From RGIG7378 sp964500525 (GTDB lineage: Bacteria > Bacillota > Clostridia > RGIG7378): a stretch of DNA of 49,754 bases. A program made the translations under genes and the position numbers. The stretch spans positions 1-49,754 of the forward strand of contig CAZCOE010000066.1 in NCBI GenBank assembly GCA_964500525.1. The letters are read 5' to 3'. Positions 7,666 through 15,988 of this stretch are shown one piece after another (within the stretch, counting starts at the first letter, position 1; every line of letters starts with the position of its first letter). The notes beneath the pieces are model-generated. The model did no database searches. It had not been told where the DNA came from and worked only from the letters and a program-made list of their open reading frames with translations.

Positions 7666-8800
7666 ACTTGGTCTCTCCTCCGATGATGGTCTTGTAAATC
7701 CTGAAATCTCCATCTGCGATTACCAGGTCAGCGTCCTTGCCTACCTGAATAGAACCCTTGGAATCAGCAACACCGATGGCCTTGGCGGGATTAGCTGTTG
7801 CCAGACGAACAGTCGCCGGAATAGACAGGTTGGTATTCTGGTGGAAGTTCCTGAGGCCGTCGTTCATGCGAAGCACGCTGCCTGCAATGGTGCCGTCCTC
7901 CAGCCTGCACTCGATGCCCTTAACAATAGTCTTCTGTCCGCCCAGAGAGTATTCACCGTCGGCCATTCCCCCTGCTCTGGTGCAGTCGGTAATCAGGATA
8001 AGGTTGTCGCCCTTGAGATTATATACCAGCTGGAACAGGTTCTTGTTCACATGGAATGTGTCTGCAATGAGCTCCGTTGTAACAGGGGATGTGAGAGCTG
8101 CTCCCACCACTCCGGGAGCTCTGTGGGTAAGGGCTGACTGGGCGTTGAACAGGTGGGTTACGTGGCCTACACCTGCCTGGATCGCAGCCACAGCTGTCTC
8201 GAATGTGGCGTCTGTATGTCCCATGGATACCAGAACATTGGTCTCTGATGTGATTTCCCTGATAGCAGCAAAATCCTTGTCCATCTCGGGAGCCATAGTG
8301 ATAACCTTGATAATATCGGCGTTCTTCTTGACGTAGTCCGGGTCAGGCTGCTGGATGCATTCCTCTTTCTGGGCGCCCTTCTTCTTGGGATTGATAAATG
8401 GGCCCTCGGAATGGGTCCCCAGAATCTGGGCTCCGTTCCATGTGCGGCTCATGGGCATAGCCTGTCTGATGCACTCAAAGGCTGTATCAATCTCCTCCTG
8501 AGACACTGTCATGGTGGTTGGCAGCCAGGCGGTTACGCCGTTCTTCATAATACCGTTGGACATAATCTTCAGGCCCTCTACGGTGCCGTCGGAGGTGTCC
8601 TCACCCAGATATCCATGAATATGTATATCGATGAAGCCGGGCATAACATAGCGGCCGCCGGCGTCAATCACATCCAGGTCCCCAAGTCCCGCAATCTCAC
8701 TCTCATCCACGATCCGGCGAATCTGGGAATCGTAAATCAGAGCCTTGTTCTCCAGGATCTCGTTGCTCGTAACAATCAGACAATTCTTAATGCATTTCAT
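7655..8800 (-). CDS. nagA: N-acetylglucosamine-6-phosphate deacetylase
   Basis: 381 residues. It removes the acetyl group from GlcNAc-6-phosphate, feeding glucosamine-6-phosphate to NagB. Amidohydrolase metal and substrate motifs are present: GFIDIHIHGY, EGPFINPKKKGA, SMGHTDATFE, GHVTHLFNAQS and LITDCTRAGG. AGGAGA precedes the ATG at 8800. It is the first gene of a pair with the ROK protein and diverges from a glucokinase-like ROK gene across a 160-base region. A NagB-like gene is at 34.9 kb, not here. Confidence 0.93.
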   Translation of the reverse strand: MKCIKNCLIVTSNEILENKALIYDSQIRRIVDESEIAGLGDLDVIDAGGRYVMPGFIDIHIHGYLGEDTSDGTVEGLKIMSNGIMKNGVTAWLPTTMTVSQEEIDTAFECIRQAMPMSRTWNGAQILGTHSEGPFINPKKKGAQKEECIQQPDPDYVKKNADIIKVITMAPEMDKDFAAIREITSETNVLVSMGHTDATFETAVAAIQAGVGHVTHLFNAQSALTHRAPGVVGAALTSPVTTELIADTFHVNKNLFQLVYNLKGDNLILITDCTRAGGMADGEYSLGGQKTIVKGIECRLEDGTIAGSVLRMNDGLRNFHQNTNLSIPATVRLATANPAKAIGVADSKGSIQVGKDADLVIADGDFRIYKTIIGGETKYEA

Positions 8801-8960
8801 ACAGACATCTCCTATATTTCAAAACTATTACATATTAGGTTCTATCGACCACACTATATCACAAACAGAGAAAAGCATAAAGAAAAAACTGGTGCGATAA
8901 GTTGCCTCTTTCGGCATTTTGTCATTCGATATATAATTAGTCGGTATAGGAGGTGCCAAC

Positions 8961-9926
8961 ATGGTAAATATTGGTGTTGATCTTGGCGGAACCAACATTG
9001 CCGCCGGTGTAGTGGATTTCAGCAACAGAATAATATGTAAGACGTCTATTCCCACCAATGCATCAATAGGCGCAGATGGTATTACCCGGGATATAGCAGG
9101 GTTGATTCAGTCCCTTATAGACAAGACCGGCCTTTCGGTGGACGACATCGCCACTGTAGGCGTCGCGGTTCCCGGCACAGCAGACCCTCTGGCCGGTGAG
9201 GTGGTATATACCGCCAACCTGCCCTTCCTACACTATGACATATCAGCTGAGCTGCGGAAATACATTCCCCTTAACAACATTTTGACAGAAAACGACGCCA
9301 ACGCAGCGGCACTGGCTGAGGCTATAGCCGGATCTGCCAAAGGCACCAGGGACTCTGTTATGATAACACTGGGCACCGGAGTAGGAGGAGGCATCATTAT
9401 CGACGGCAAAATTCTCCACGGCTGCAACTTCTCAGCCGGGGAGGTGGGGCACATAGTCATTTGCCATGGAGACCGGCTGTGTTCCTGCGGCCGCACAGGC
9501 TGTTGGGAAGCATATGCCTCTGCCACCGGGTTGATTCTGACTACCAAGGAGTACATGCAGAGCAACATCCGATCCTCTCTATGGGACCTGGTAGACAGAG
9601 ACCTGTCCAGAGTAGATGGCCGCACCGCCTGGATTGGAGCCCAGCAGGGAGATCCCACCGCATTGGCAGTCATCCGGGAGTATATAGACCAGCTGGCATC
9701 GGGAATAGTTTCCATTATCAACATCTTCCAGCCTGAGGTTCTCTCCATAGGCGGAGGCATCAGCGGACAGGGAGACAACCTGCTGATTCCCCTCAGAGAA
9801 ATTGTGTACAAATACCAATATGCCCGTCACTGCACTAACCAGACTAAACTATGTATTGCCTCTATGGGCAACGACGCAGGAATTGTGGGCGCTGCCGCCC
9901 TGGGTATGCAGAGCACTGTTAAGTAG
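8961..9926 (+). CDS. ROK-family glucokinase
   Basis: 321 residues. It has the full set of catalytic ROK motifs: GVDLGGTNIAAG phosphate loop at the N-terminus, TENDANAAALAEA (catalytic Asp in ENDAN), GTGVGGG, GEVGHIV and the zinc motif CSCGRTGCWEAYAS. These identify a cytoplasmic hexose kinase, most often glucose. Start: ATG at 8961 with AGGAGG eight bases upstream. It is divergent from nagA and followed after 14 bases by lepB. GlcNAc or another hexose cannot be excluded as substrate. Confidence 0.88.
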   Translation: MVNIGVDLGGTNIAAGVVDFSNRIICKTSIPTNASIGADGITRDIAGLIQSLIDKTGLSVDDIATVGVAVPGTADPLAGEVVYTANLPFLHYDISAELRKYIPLNNILTENDANAAALAEAIAGSAKGTRDSVMITLGTGVGGGIIIDGKILHGCNFSAGEVGHIVICHGDRLCSCGRTGCWEAYASATGLILTTKEYMQSNIRSSLWDLVDRDLSRVDGRTAWIGAQQGDPTALAVIREYIDQLASGIVSIINIFQPEVLSIGGGISGQGDNLLIPLREIVYKYQYARHCTNQTKLCIASMGNDAGIVGAAALGMQSTVK

Positions 9927-9940
9927 AGGGCCTGGCGAAT

Positions 9941-10579
9941 ATGAAGTTAGAGATCTTCCCTCCCCGAATCAAGGCAATTGAAGACTGGTACCAATCCCAT
10001 GACGAAGACCGGCGCCTGGCTATCTGTGATTGGATCTCCACAGCAAACTGTATGATCGGTGCAGTTGCCCTGGGCCTGTTCCTGATGATGTTCATCATAA
10101 TCCATTCCGTAATTCCATCCGGCTCCATGATAGCTACCATCAATATTGGGGACCACGTTATCGGCAATCGTCTGGCATATACCTTCTCTGAGCCCAAGAG
10201 AGGCGACGTTATCATCTTCTATGCTCCGGATGCCAAGGCCTCCGGTTCCGATCTCATCTACATCAAAAGGCTTATCGGCCTGCCTGGGGAGACCATCGAT
10301 ATTACCGACGGCGTGATTACAGTCACCACTGGGGATGGGGAGGTATTTGTTCTGGAAGAGGACTACCTGGGCTCAATAGACGATAACAGCTATGGCAGAT
10401 TTGAGGTTCCTCAGGATCATTATTTCTTCCTGGGTGATAACCGCAAATCCTCCCATGACGCCCGGAAGTGGTCCAACAGCTATGTGCCTCGGGAGGACCT
10501 GATTGCCAAGGCCGTGGTCAAAATATACCCTAAGCTGGAGCTGTTCCATTCTCCGGCATATAACCTTACTGAAAAATAG
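9941..10579 (+). CDS. lepB: Signal peptidase I
   Basis: 212 residues. It has an N-terminal cytoplasmic segment, then one membrane helix (IGAVALGLFLMMFIIIHSV), then the catalytic domain. The catalytic Ser is in IPSGSMIATI, the general-base Lys in YIKRLIGLPGE, and the conserved GDNRKSSHDARKW box follows. It cleaves signal peptides of exported proteins on the outer face of the membrane. Probably co-transcribed with the ROK kinase. No strong Shine-Dalgarno is visible, which suggests coupling. Confidence 0.93.
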   Translation: MKLEIFPPRIKAIEDWYQSHDEDRRLAICDWISTANCMIGAVALGLFLMMFIIIHSVIPSGSMIATINIGDHVIGNRLAYTFSEPKRGDVIIFYAPDAKASGSDLIYIKRLIGLPGETIDITDGVITVTTGDGEVFVLEEDYLGSIDDNSYGRFEVPQDHYFFLGDNRKSSHDARKWSNSYVPREDLIAKAVVKIYPKLELFHSPAYNLTEK

Positions 10580-10662
10580 CATTTGAGGAAATGACAATTT
10601 TCGACTAATATAAACAAAACATAAACTTTTTTTGCAAACTACTACCAAACACGGCCTTTATA

Positions 10663-10671
10663 TGCTATTAT
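10663..10671 (+). promoter_or_regulatory. Extended -10 promoter for the TM2 gene
   Basis: TGCTATTAT has the extended TGn plus a -10-like TATTAT. It is 27 bases before the start codon, with AAGGAG in between. No good -35 is seen. Confidence 0.4.
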
Positions 10672-10698
10672 GTCAAAAAAACAAGGAGTTTATATACT

Positions 10699-11034
10699 AT
10701 GGACAAGCAAAAAATTGATTTATACTTAACCACTAATGCAAAGTACTTTGAGCCCTCTGCTATTCCGATTCTCAGAGCCAAGTTGGAGAATGCCAGCGAC
10801 GAGACACTCCTGACCCTGCAGGCATGTGAACTGAAGGATCCTACAGTGATGTTGCTGATTTCTATCTTTTTAGGTGGACTTGGTATTGACAGATTCATGT
10901 TGGGCGATACCGGTATGGGAGTTCTCAAGCTTTTGACCGGCGGCTGCTGCGGTATCTTGGCAGTTATCGACTGGTTTACTATCAGCAAGAAGACCAAGCA
11001 GAAGAACTTCTCCACTATTTCAATGATTCTTTAA
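10699..11034 (+). CDS. TM2 domain membrane protein
   Basis: 111 residues. The first ~50 are polar and helical. The last 60 are a TM2 domain: helix LLISIFLGGLGIDRFMLG with the signature GxGxDRF, then a short turn and helix VLKLLTGGCCGILAVIDWF. TM2 proteins are small two-helix membrane proteins of unknown role. Start: ATG at 10699 with AAGGAG upstream. It is followed after 7 bases by a DUF2752 gene, a partner seen with TM2 genes in other Bacillota. Confidence 0.85.
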   Translation: MDKQKIDLYLTTNAKYFEPSAIPILRAKLENASDETLLTLQACELKDPTVMLLISIFLGGLGIDRFMLGDTGMGVLKLLTGGCCGILAVIDWFTISKKTKQKNFSTISMIL

Positions 11035-11041
11035 TACTTTA

Positions 11042-11395
11042 GTGAAGAGAAACATTCTCATAGTTTTAATTGTTATTGGACTTGCTCTCACATTGAGTTT
11101 TCTTAATGTGAGAACATGTCCAATTTTTGTCTTATTTAAAATTCCCTGCCCCGGCTGCGGGATGACCAGGGCGGTATCATTGATTGTAAAGGGGCAAATA
11201 GCAGCCAGCTTGAGATATAGCGTTTTGCCCATTCCCCTATTGCTGGCTATTATAGCCTACGCAGTCTTCTACTTTATCAACAAGGACTTGCTGGATCGAT
11301 TAGTCAAAAAATACGATAAAGTAATAATTGCTTTCAGTGTAATAATCGCTGCTGCAGTCTGGATAATCAATATTAATAATCCACTTCTATATTAA
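11042..11395 (+). CDS. DUF2752 membrane protein
   Basis: 117 residues with three predicted membrane segments: ILIVLIVIGLALTLSFLNV, YSVLPIPLLLAIIAYAVFYF and VIIAFSVIIAAAVWIININ. The conserved DUF2752 motif CPGCGMTRA lies after the first helix and could bind a metal or form disulfides. Function is unknown. The start is a GTG at 11042, seven bases after the TM2 stop with no clear ribosome binding site, so translation probably depends on the upstream gene. A hairpin follows at 11397. Confidence 0.85.
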   Translation: MKRNILIVLIVIGLALTLSFLNVRTCPIFVLFKIPCPGCGMTRAVSLIVKGQIAASLRYSVLPIPLLLAIIAYAVFYFINKDLLDRLVKKYDKVIIAFSVIIAAAVWIININNPLLY

Positions 11396-11396
11396 A

Positions 11397-11428
11397 AGAA
11401 GTCCACCCAAATGCCGGGATAGACTTCT
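11397..11428 (+). terminator. Probable terminator between convergent genes
   Basis: AGAAGTC (11397-11403) and GACTTCT (11422-11428) form a 7-bp stem, followed on the plus strand by ATTTTG and preceded by TAAAA. It could work in both directions between DUF2752 and the SEC-C gene, though the U-tract is weak. Confidence 0.5.
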
Positions 11429-11461
11429 ATTTTGATGCTATTTAATTTGAAACTGCCCTTG

Positions 11462-11956
11462 TTATTTGCCGCAGCAGTTCTTGTATTTCTTGCCGCTGCC
11501 ACATGGACAGGGATCGTTGCGGCCAACCTTGTTGCTATGGGCCATTACATCGTGGCGGTACTGGGCGAAGATCTCAGCCCTCTTCTCCTTGGAAAGTACA
11601 TTGTCCCACTCATTCATCTCATACAGCCAGCTGGCCTTGGCAATATGCATATTGTAGAACAACTTCTCATAGTCGATGTCCAGAGTGATCTCGGAATCCT
11701 CTGTCAGGGAATCAAGGTCCAATGCTGCCTTGAGGCTGGTGTTAATTCCATCCAGGAAGCCCATAAATGTAATAGGCTCCATGTCGAACTGCTGTGCCAG
11801 CTCGGAAAGCTTGCCACTGTATACTACAGAAGTATCCGACAATATCTTCCTGTAATTGTCTGCCTCTGCTGCAAAGTAGCCATTCCAGAACCTCTGGCCC
11901 TGTCCGGACTGCATAATAGTCTCAACTGTATTGTTCCATGATTCGTAAAGTCCCAT
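11462..11956 (-). CDS. SEC-C metal-binding domain protein
   Basis: 164 residues. The last 22 residues carry the SEC-C zinc motif (RNDPCPCGSGKKYKNCCG), as at the C-terminus of SecA. The rest is acidic and helical, with no family that I recognise. The ATG at 11956 is preferred because GAGAGGA lies just upstream; an in-frame start 7 codons earlier lacks one. It may bind ribosomes, SecB-like partners or nucleic acid through the zinc knuckle, but this is inference. It is downstream of the DUF3810 gene on the same strand. Confidence 0.75.
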   Translation of the reverse strand: MGLYESWNNTVETIMQSGQGQRFWNGYFAAEADNYRKILSDTSVVYSGKLSELAQQFDMEPITFMGFLDGINTSLKAALDLDSLTEDSEITLDIDYEKLFYNMHIAKASWLYEMNEWDNVLSKEKRAEIFAQYRHDVMAHSNKVGRNDPCPCGSGKKYKNCCGK

Positions 11957-12032
11957 ACTTATCCTCTCATTAATCAAAATTTAACTTCAGGAATAATAAC
12001 TCTGTGGTGCAGAAAATGTCAATATCAGCAGT

Positions 12033-13721
12033 TTAGTCTGCAGCACCGGTGGTAACGTCCACTGTATCAGTGGTGACGTCCTCTGTGTCCGTAGTCACCT
12101 CCACACCCCCTGTAGTTTCCTCAGGAGGTCTGACGCCAACAGGGATATCCTTCATGTAGCCCTCCCGATAGTAGCTCAGAATAAGGTCCACAGCCATGCC
12201 ATATTTAGTGCCTGTCTGGTTGGCCCCGATGTGTCCGGCCTCTCCGCCGCCTTCCTGGACCTCAAACCAGTTAAACTGTCCGGAGGCTGCAATATCCCTG
12301 TTCATTGCATCGGAAAATGTGCTGCGGATGTTGAGCCAGGATGCATAGTCCATATCGTGAAGCTGGTCCATGCATTCGGACAGTCCCAACATTAGCCCGG
12401 AGTAGTTGTAATATGGGTCAGCATGGTTGACCGCCGATAGAAATGCCAGGAAGCTGCAGGCCTCGGAGTCTGCAAATCCCATCTGTTCTCCCAGATAGAA
12501 GCAGACTGTAGCAGGCATTTGATAGTCTGAGACACTGTTGTTAATCAACACCTCTCCGGTAAAAGGCTGATAGCAGCCGTCCCTGTCCAAACGATTGAGC
12601 AGCCAGGAAAACCCGGTGAACTTGGCCACCGACATTTTTAACTTCATATCACCCACAGCCAGTTCCTGCTGGAAGGATAGATTGCCAAAATACCTGATTC
12701 CCCGATTGATGCCATCTGCAGCATTGTTCAGATATGCGTTTCTGTCCGGGAGCTTCACTGTGCCATCCTGTGTCTCCCCCAGATATTCCCGAACCTCAGA
12801 GGCCCGGTACACCAGATTCTCACAGGCAGAGGTGAGCTCGTCGGCGGTGGCCTGTCTGGTGGGCAGGTTCATAACCTGATCCAGAGGCTTGCGGTATACG
12901 TTGATTCCAAAGAACAGCTGATAGATAAAGAACATAACTGCCAGGAATACGCACATGCCTGATGAAAAGCCTATAGCTGCATACCACTTGCGATATCCAT
13001 GGCGCTCAGCAGCTATGCGGTATATGGTATACCCAAGAGCCACCAGGATAATGGCCACAAGGATCCATGTGAGCACATCGGAGACAGCCATTGCAAAAAT
13101 AGAGCTGAATACATTGAGGACCATGCGGATAACATAGCCCAGTCCGTCGGAGTACAGAGACTCCACCTGATTGGTATAGCCGGATACCTTGGCCATTATG
13201 AATAGGGTCAGAGGGTAGATCAGGCAGATGAATGTGCGGTTGATTACCTTCTTCCAGCGGATGCGCTTCCAGAACAGCTTCCACTCCCGGGCAAAGCGGG
13301 GTTTGAACCTTTCCCATGCGGCCTTGGTCCTGCCGGGAAGTTCCTTAAAGAAAACCTTGGTCCTGCCGGGGAGACCCTTAAAGAAAGCTCTGGTCCTACC
13401 GGGAAGCTCCCTGAAAAATGTACCTGTCCGGGAAGGAAGGGTGGCAAAGAACCTGCCCACTCTCTTAAAGAATGGGAGCTTCTCCTCCGGAGGCTGTTTC
13501 TCAGCATCGGAAGCGGCCTGGGGCGCAACAGGTTTTATGGGACGAGTGTTGCGGACTGCGTTCTCCGGTGTCTGAGCCTGAGTCTCGGCGACGCTCGCCT
13601 CCGGGGCCGGACCCTGGGAGGGCGCAACATCAGCAGCATGCTCCTGCTGACTCTGTTTGCGGGCCTTGGAGCTGCTCTCGATCAAATCCAATAAATTGTA
13701 GTCTGTATTTCTGTCCTTCAT
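12033..13721 (-). CDS. DUF3810 membrane protein with tandem 11-residue repeats
   Basis: 562 residues. Residues 1-90 are low-complexity (Ala/Pro/Gln/Glu). Residues 91-134 are four tandem 11-residue repeats of the form FFxxLPGRTxx. Three membrane helices follow (TFICLIYPLTLFIMAK, LTWILVAIILVALGYTIY, GMCVFLAVMFFIYQLFF), then an extracellular domain typical of DUF3810: INVYRKPLDQVMNLP, GEQMGFADSEACSFLAFLSA and YYNYSGLMLG. The C-terminal tail repeats DVTTDT. DUF3810 is likened to a zinc-independent peptidase-like fold, but function is unknown. Its ATG overlaps the nrdR stop (ATGA), so the two are translationally coupled. Confidence 0.8.
   Translation of the reverse strand: MKDRNTDYNLLDLIESSSKARKQSQQEHAADVAPSQGPAPEASVAETQAQTPENAVRNTRPIKPVAPQAASDAEKQPPEEKLPFFKRVGRFFATLPSRTGTFFRELPGRTRAFFKGLPGRTKVFFKELPGRTKAAWERFKPRFAREWKLFWKRIRWKKVINRTFICLIYPLTLFIMAKVSGYTNQVESLYSDGLGYVIRMVLNVFSSIFAMAVSDVLTWILVAIILVALGYTIYRIAAERHGYRKWYAAIGFSSGMCVFLAVMFFIYQLFFGINVYRKPLDQVMNLPTRQATADELTSACENLVYRASEVREYLGETQDGTVKLPDRNAYLNNAADGINRGIRYFGNLSFQQELAVGDMKLKMSVAKFTGFSWLLNRLDRDGCYQPFTGEVLINNSVSDYQMPATVCFYLGEQMGFADSEACSFLAFLSAVNHADPYYNYSGLMLGLSECMDQLHDMDYASWLNIRSTFSDAMNRDIAASGQFNWFEVQEGGGEAGHIGANQTGTKYGMAVDLILSYYREGYMKDIPVGVRPPEETTGGVEVTTDTEDVTTDTVDVTTGAAD
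13320..13451 (-). repeat. Four tandem 33-bp coding repeats in the DUF3810 gene
   Basis: Units at 13419-13451, 13386-13418, 13353-13385 and 13320-13352 encode FFATLPSRTGT, FFRELPGRTRA, FFKGLPGRTKV and FFKELPGRTKA. The inner two or three units are the most alike at DNA level, as expected from recent slippage. They lie just before the first membrane helix. Confidence 0.85.
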
Positions 13722-14206
13722 TGACCGTCCTTCTCTCTCTTTAGCTCGTTAAGCTCATGAAGGAATTGGTCGATATTCTCGAAAGATCTGGTGACGGAGA
13801 CAAACCTGATATATGCCACCTCGTCAACATCCTTGATGCTCTGCAAAATGAACTTGCCGATGTCTGTGCTGAGGATCTCGTAGGTCCCCCCAAGCTTGGA
13901 GTCCTGGTACATCTTGTTGTAGACCATATACTCCACGTCGGAAACTATGCGCTCCATCTGCTCATCGGAAATGTCCCGCTTGTTAAAGGCCTTGATAAGT
14001 CCTGAACGAATCTTCTCCCGGTTGAAGGGCTGCTTGGAGCCGTCCCTCTTGGTTATCATAATCGGGGGCATTTCCACCTTCTCATAGGTCGTATAGCGCT
14101 TGCCGCAGGACAGGCACTCTCTGCGACGCCTGATACTCCTGCCATCATCGGCAGCTCTGGTCTCAATAACCTTATCGTTCTCTACACCGCAATATGGACA
14201 AAGCAT
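13718..14206 (-). CDS. nrdR: Transcriptional repressor NrdR
   Basis: 162 residues. The N-terminal zinc ribbon is clear (MLCPYCG...CLSCGKRYTTYE, four Cys) and is followed by the ATP-cone domain (ITKRDGSKQPFNREKIRSGLIKAF). NrdR senses ATP/dATP and represses ribonucleotide reductase genes. GGGAGG precedes the ATG. The reductase genes are not in the window. It overlaps the DUF3810 gene by four bases and is 81 bases from asd. The intergenic region holds an extended -10 (TGATAGAAT) that could serve as its promoter. Confidence 0.95.
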   Translation of the reverse strand: MLCPYCGVENDKVIETRAADDGRSIRRRRECLSCGKRYTTYEKVEMPPIMITKRDGSKQPFNREKIRSGLIKAFNKRDISDEQMERIVSDVEYMVYNKMYQDSKLGGTYEILSTDIGKFILQSIKDVDEVAYIRFVSVTRSFENIDQFLHELNELKREKDGQ

Positions 14207-14287
14207 CTGTTACCTCCCGAAATTTAAAACGAAAGCATAGCCTGACAGCCAGCATATACGGTGACATTCTATCACAACAAGTGCAAA

Positions 14288-15379
14288 TTATAAAGCCTGC
14301 TTGGCTGTAATATAGCCCAGCTCTGTAAGCAGCTCCGCCGTAAGCACTGCGCCGCCGGCTGCTCCTCTCAAAGTGTTGTGGGACAGACATACAAACTTGT
14401 AGTCAAAGAGGCTGTCCTCTCTCAATCTGCCGATGGTGATTCCCATACCGCCGTATATATCCCGGTCCAGCTTGGTCTGGGGACGGTTGTCCTCCTCCAT
14501 GTAGGTCAGGAATTGGGCAGGTGCATGGGGCAGCTTTGCCTCCTGAGGAAATGCTCTGTAGGATGCCCAGGCCTCCAGCATTTGCTGCTTGGTGGGCTTA
14601 TTCTTGAATCTGACGGAAACTGCGGCCATATGGCCATCGCTGGCGGGAACCCGGAGACACTGGGCGCTGATAACCGGAGTGGCAGCCGGAACTACCTTGC
14701 CATCCACGACGGAACCCCAGATTCGCAGGGGCTCCTGCTCGCTCTTCTCCTCCTCGCCTCCGATGTAGGGGATAACGTTGTCCACAATCTCCGGGAAGGT
14801 GTCAAAGGTCTTGCCTGCTCCGGAAATGGCCTGATATGTACATACAGATACCTGTGTAGGCTCGAAGTCCATAAGGGCTGTCAGCGCAGGGACATAGCTC
14901 TGGATTGAGCAATTGGGCTTACATGCGATAAATCCTCTCTTGGTGCCCAGTCTGGCTCTCTGGGCGTCGATAACCCGGGCATGCTGCCAGTTTATCTCGG
15001 GAATAATCATAGGAACGTCAGGAGTCCATCTGTTGGCTGAGTTGTTGGAAATCACAGGAACCTCTGCCTTGGCGTATGCCTCCTCCAGCTCCACAATAGC
15101 ATGCTTGTCCATGTTTACTGCGCAGAACACCATATCCACCCGGGATGCAACTGCCTCAACATCTGCAGCATCCATAACAACCATATTGGCCACGTCCTCC
15201 GGAATATCGGTTTTCATTGCCCATTTCCCGGCCATCAGGTCTCCGTATTTCTTCCCTGCAGACCTGGTGCTGGCTGCCAAAACCTCAATGCTGAACATGG
15301 GGTGATCTGCCAGGAGAGTAATAAATCTCTGACCTACCATGCCTGTTGCTCCGATAATTCCTGCTCTTAACTTGCTCAT
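14288..15379 (-). CDS. asd: Aspartate-semialdehyde dehydrogenase, archaeal/fungal type
   Basis: 363 residues. It reduces aspartyl-4-phosphate to aspartate semialdehyde for lysine, threonine, methionine and diaminopimelate synthesis. The N-terminus KLRAGIIGATGMVGQRF is the NADP-binding Rossmann loop, the catalytic Cys is in CKPNCSIQSY, and RVPASDGHMAAV holds the substrate-binding region. The length and these motifs fit the archaeal/yeast-type enzyme also found in some Clostridia. Start: ATG at 15379 with AAAGGA upstream; a 10-codon longer frame lacks a Shine-Dalgarno. A strong promoter and a structured 100-base leader precede it. Confidence 0.92.
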   Translation of the reverse strand: MSKLRAGIIGATGMVGQRFITLLADHPMFSIEVLAASTRSAGKKYGDLMAGKWAMKTDIPEDVANMVVMDAADVEAVASRVDMVFCAVNMDKHAIVELEEAYAKAEVPVISNNSANRWTPDVPMIIPEINWQHARVIDAQRARLGTKRGFIACKPNCSIQSYVPALTALMDFEPTQVSVCTYQAISGAGKTFDTFPEIVDNVIPYIGGEEEKSEQEPLRIWGSVVDGKVVPAATPVISAQCLRVPASDGHMAAVSVRFKNKPTKQQMLEAWASYRAFPQEAKLPHAPAQFLTYMEEDNRPQTKLDRDIYGGMGITIGRLREDSLFDYKFVCLSHNTLRGAAGGAVLTAELLTELGYITAKQAL

Positions 15380-15437
15380 AATAAATCCTTTCCCTTCATG
15401 GGATACCATGTGTGTCTCTCATGGCTGTTTTCCCCGG

Positions 15438-15485
15438 TTGTCCACCTCTCATGGACATTGTCTGTGTGCTGTGGACAGACAATGT
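15438..15485 (-). promoter_or_regulatory. Structured 5' leader of asd with two exclusive pairings
   Basis: ACATTGTCTGT and ACAGACAATGT (15455-15465 and 15475-15485) form a perfect 11-bp stem with a 9-base loop that starts at about the predicted transcription start. The segment TGTCCAC in the loop and 5' arm (15471-15477) can instead pair with GTGGACA downstream (15439-15445). It could be an operator at +1 or an RNA switch. It matches no riboswitch class that I know. Confidence 0.5.
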
Positions 15486-15489
15486 GGGC

Positions 15490-15518
15490 ATTATAGCACC
15501 GAGGTATGTTATTTGCAA
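15490..15518 (-). promoter_or_regulatory. Promoter for asd
   Basis: Perfect -10 TATAAT (15495-15490), 17-base spacer, -35 TTGCAA (15518-15513). The -35 overlaps the 3' end of the CYTH gene. Confidence 0.75.
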
Positions 15519-15976
15519 ACGATTTTCAGTGATAAATCCGCATTACTATAGCCTTTTTTTGCGGTAATTTCCTCTCCCAGAAAATCAGGCAGGGGAATAT
15601 CCCGATCCTCCCTGTCCAATTCCAATTCTGCAATAATCAGCCCCTGGTGGAATCCGTGGAAAAAGTCCACCTCCCATTCAAATCCGTCCAGATTAATAAC
15701 CCGGCGGGTTTTGTAAATTACCCTGGTGCCGCATAGGTTCTCTATCATGGATTCTGCGTCTGCCCGGGGAATCCGGTACTCATACTCGCTCCTGGCAAAA
15801 TGGCCCTGTGGGGGCTTGCCCTTGATGGTCACATATCCCTGGTCATCCCATACTCTGAATCGCACAGTGCCATTATCTCCACTGTACATATATCCCTGCT
15901 TAATCTCATGGTCCACACCGGGAGGAACCTTGGATCCGTCCGGCACTAAAAACCTGCGCTCTATCTCTGTATTCAT
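15509..15976 (-). CDS. CYTH domain protein (triphosphate tunnel metalloenzyme family)
   Basis: 155 residues. The N-terminal EIERRFLV is the ExExK-like signature of the CYTH/TTM fold (Glu-x-Glu, with Arg-Arg here), followed by IKQGYMYSG, VRFRVWDDQGYVTIKG and KTRRVI, whose alternating charged residues line the tunnel. Such bacterial proteins hydrolyse tripolyphosphate or other triphosphates. Two ATGs are adjacent (15979 and 15976); the second gives better spacing from CAGGAG. It is 12 bases downstream of the TerB-N gene and reads into the asd promoter. Confidence 0.88.
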   Translation of the reverse strand: MNTEIERRFLVPDGSKVPPGVDHEIKQGYMYSGDNGTVRFRVWDDQGYVTIKGKPPQGHFARSEYEYRIPRADAESMIENLCGTRVIYKTRRVINLDGFEWEVDFFHGFHQGLIIAELELDREDRDIPLPDFLGEEITAKKGYSNADLSLKIVCK

Positions 15977-15988
15977 CATATCTCCTGT

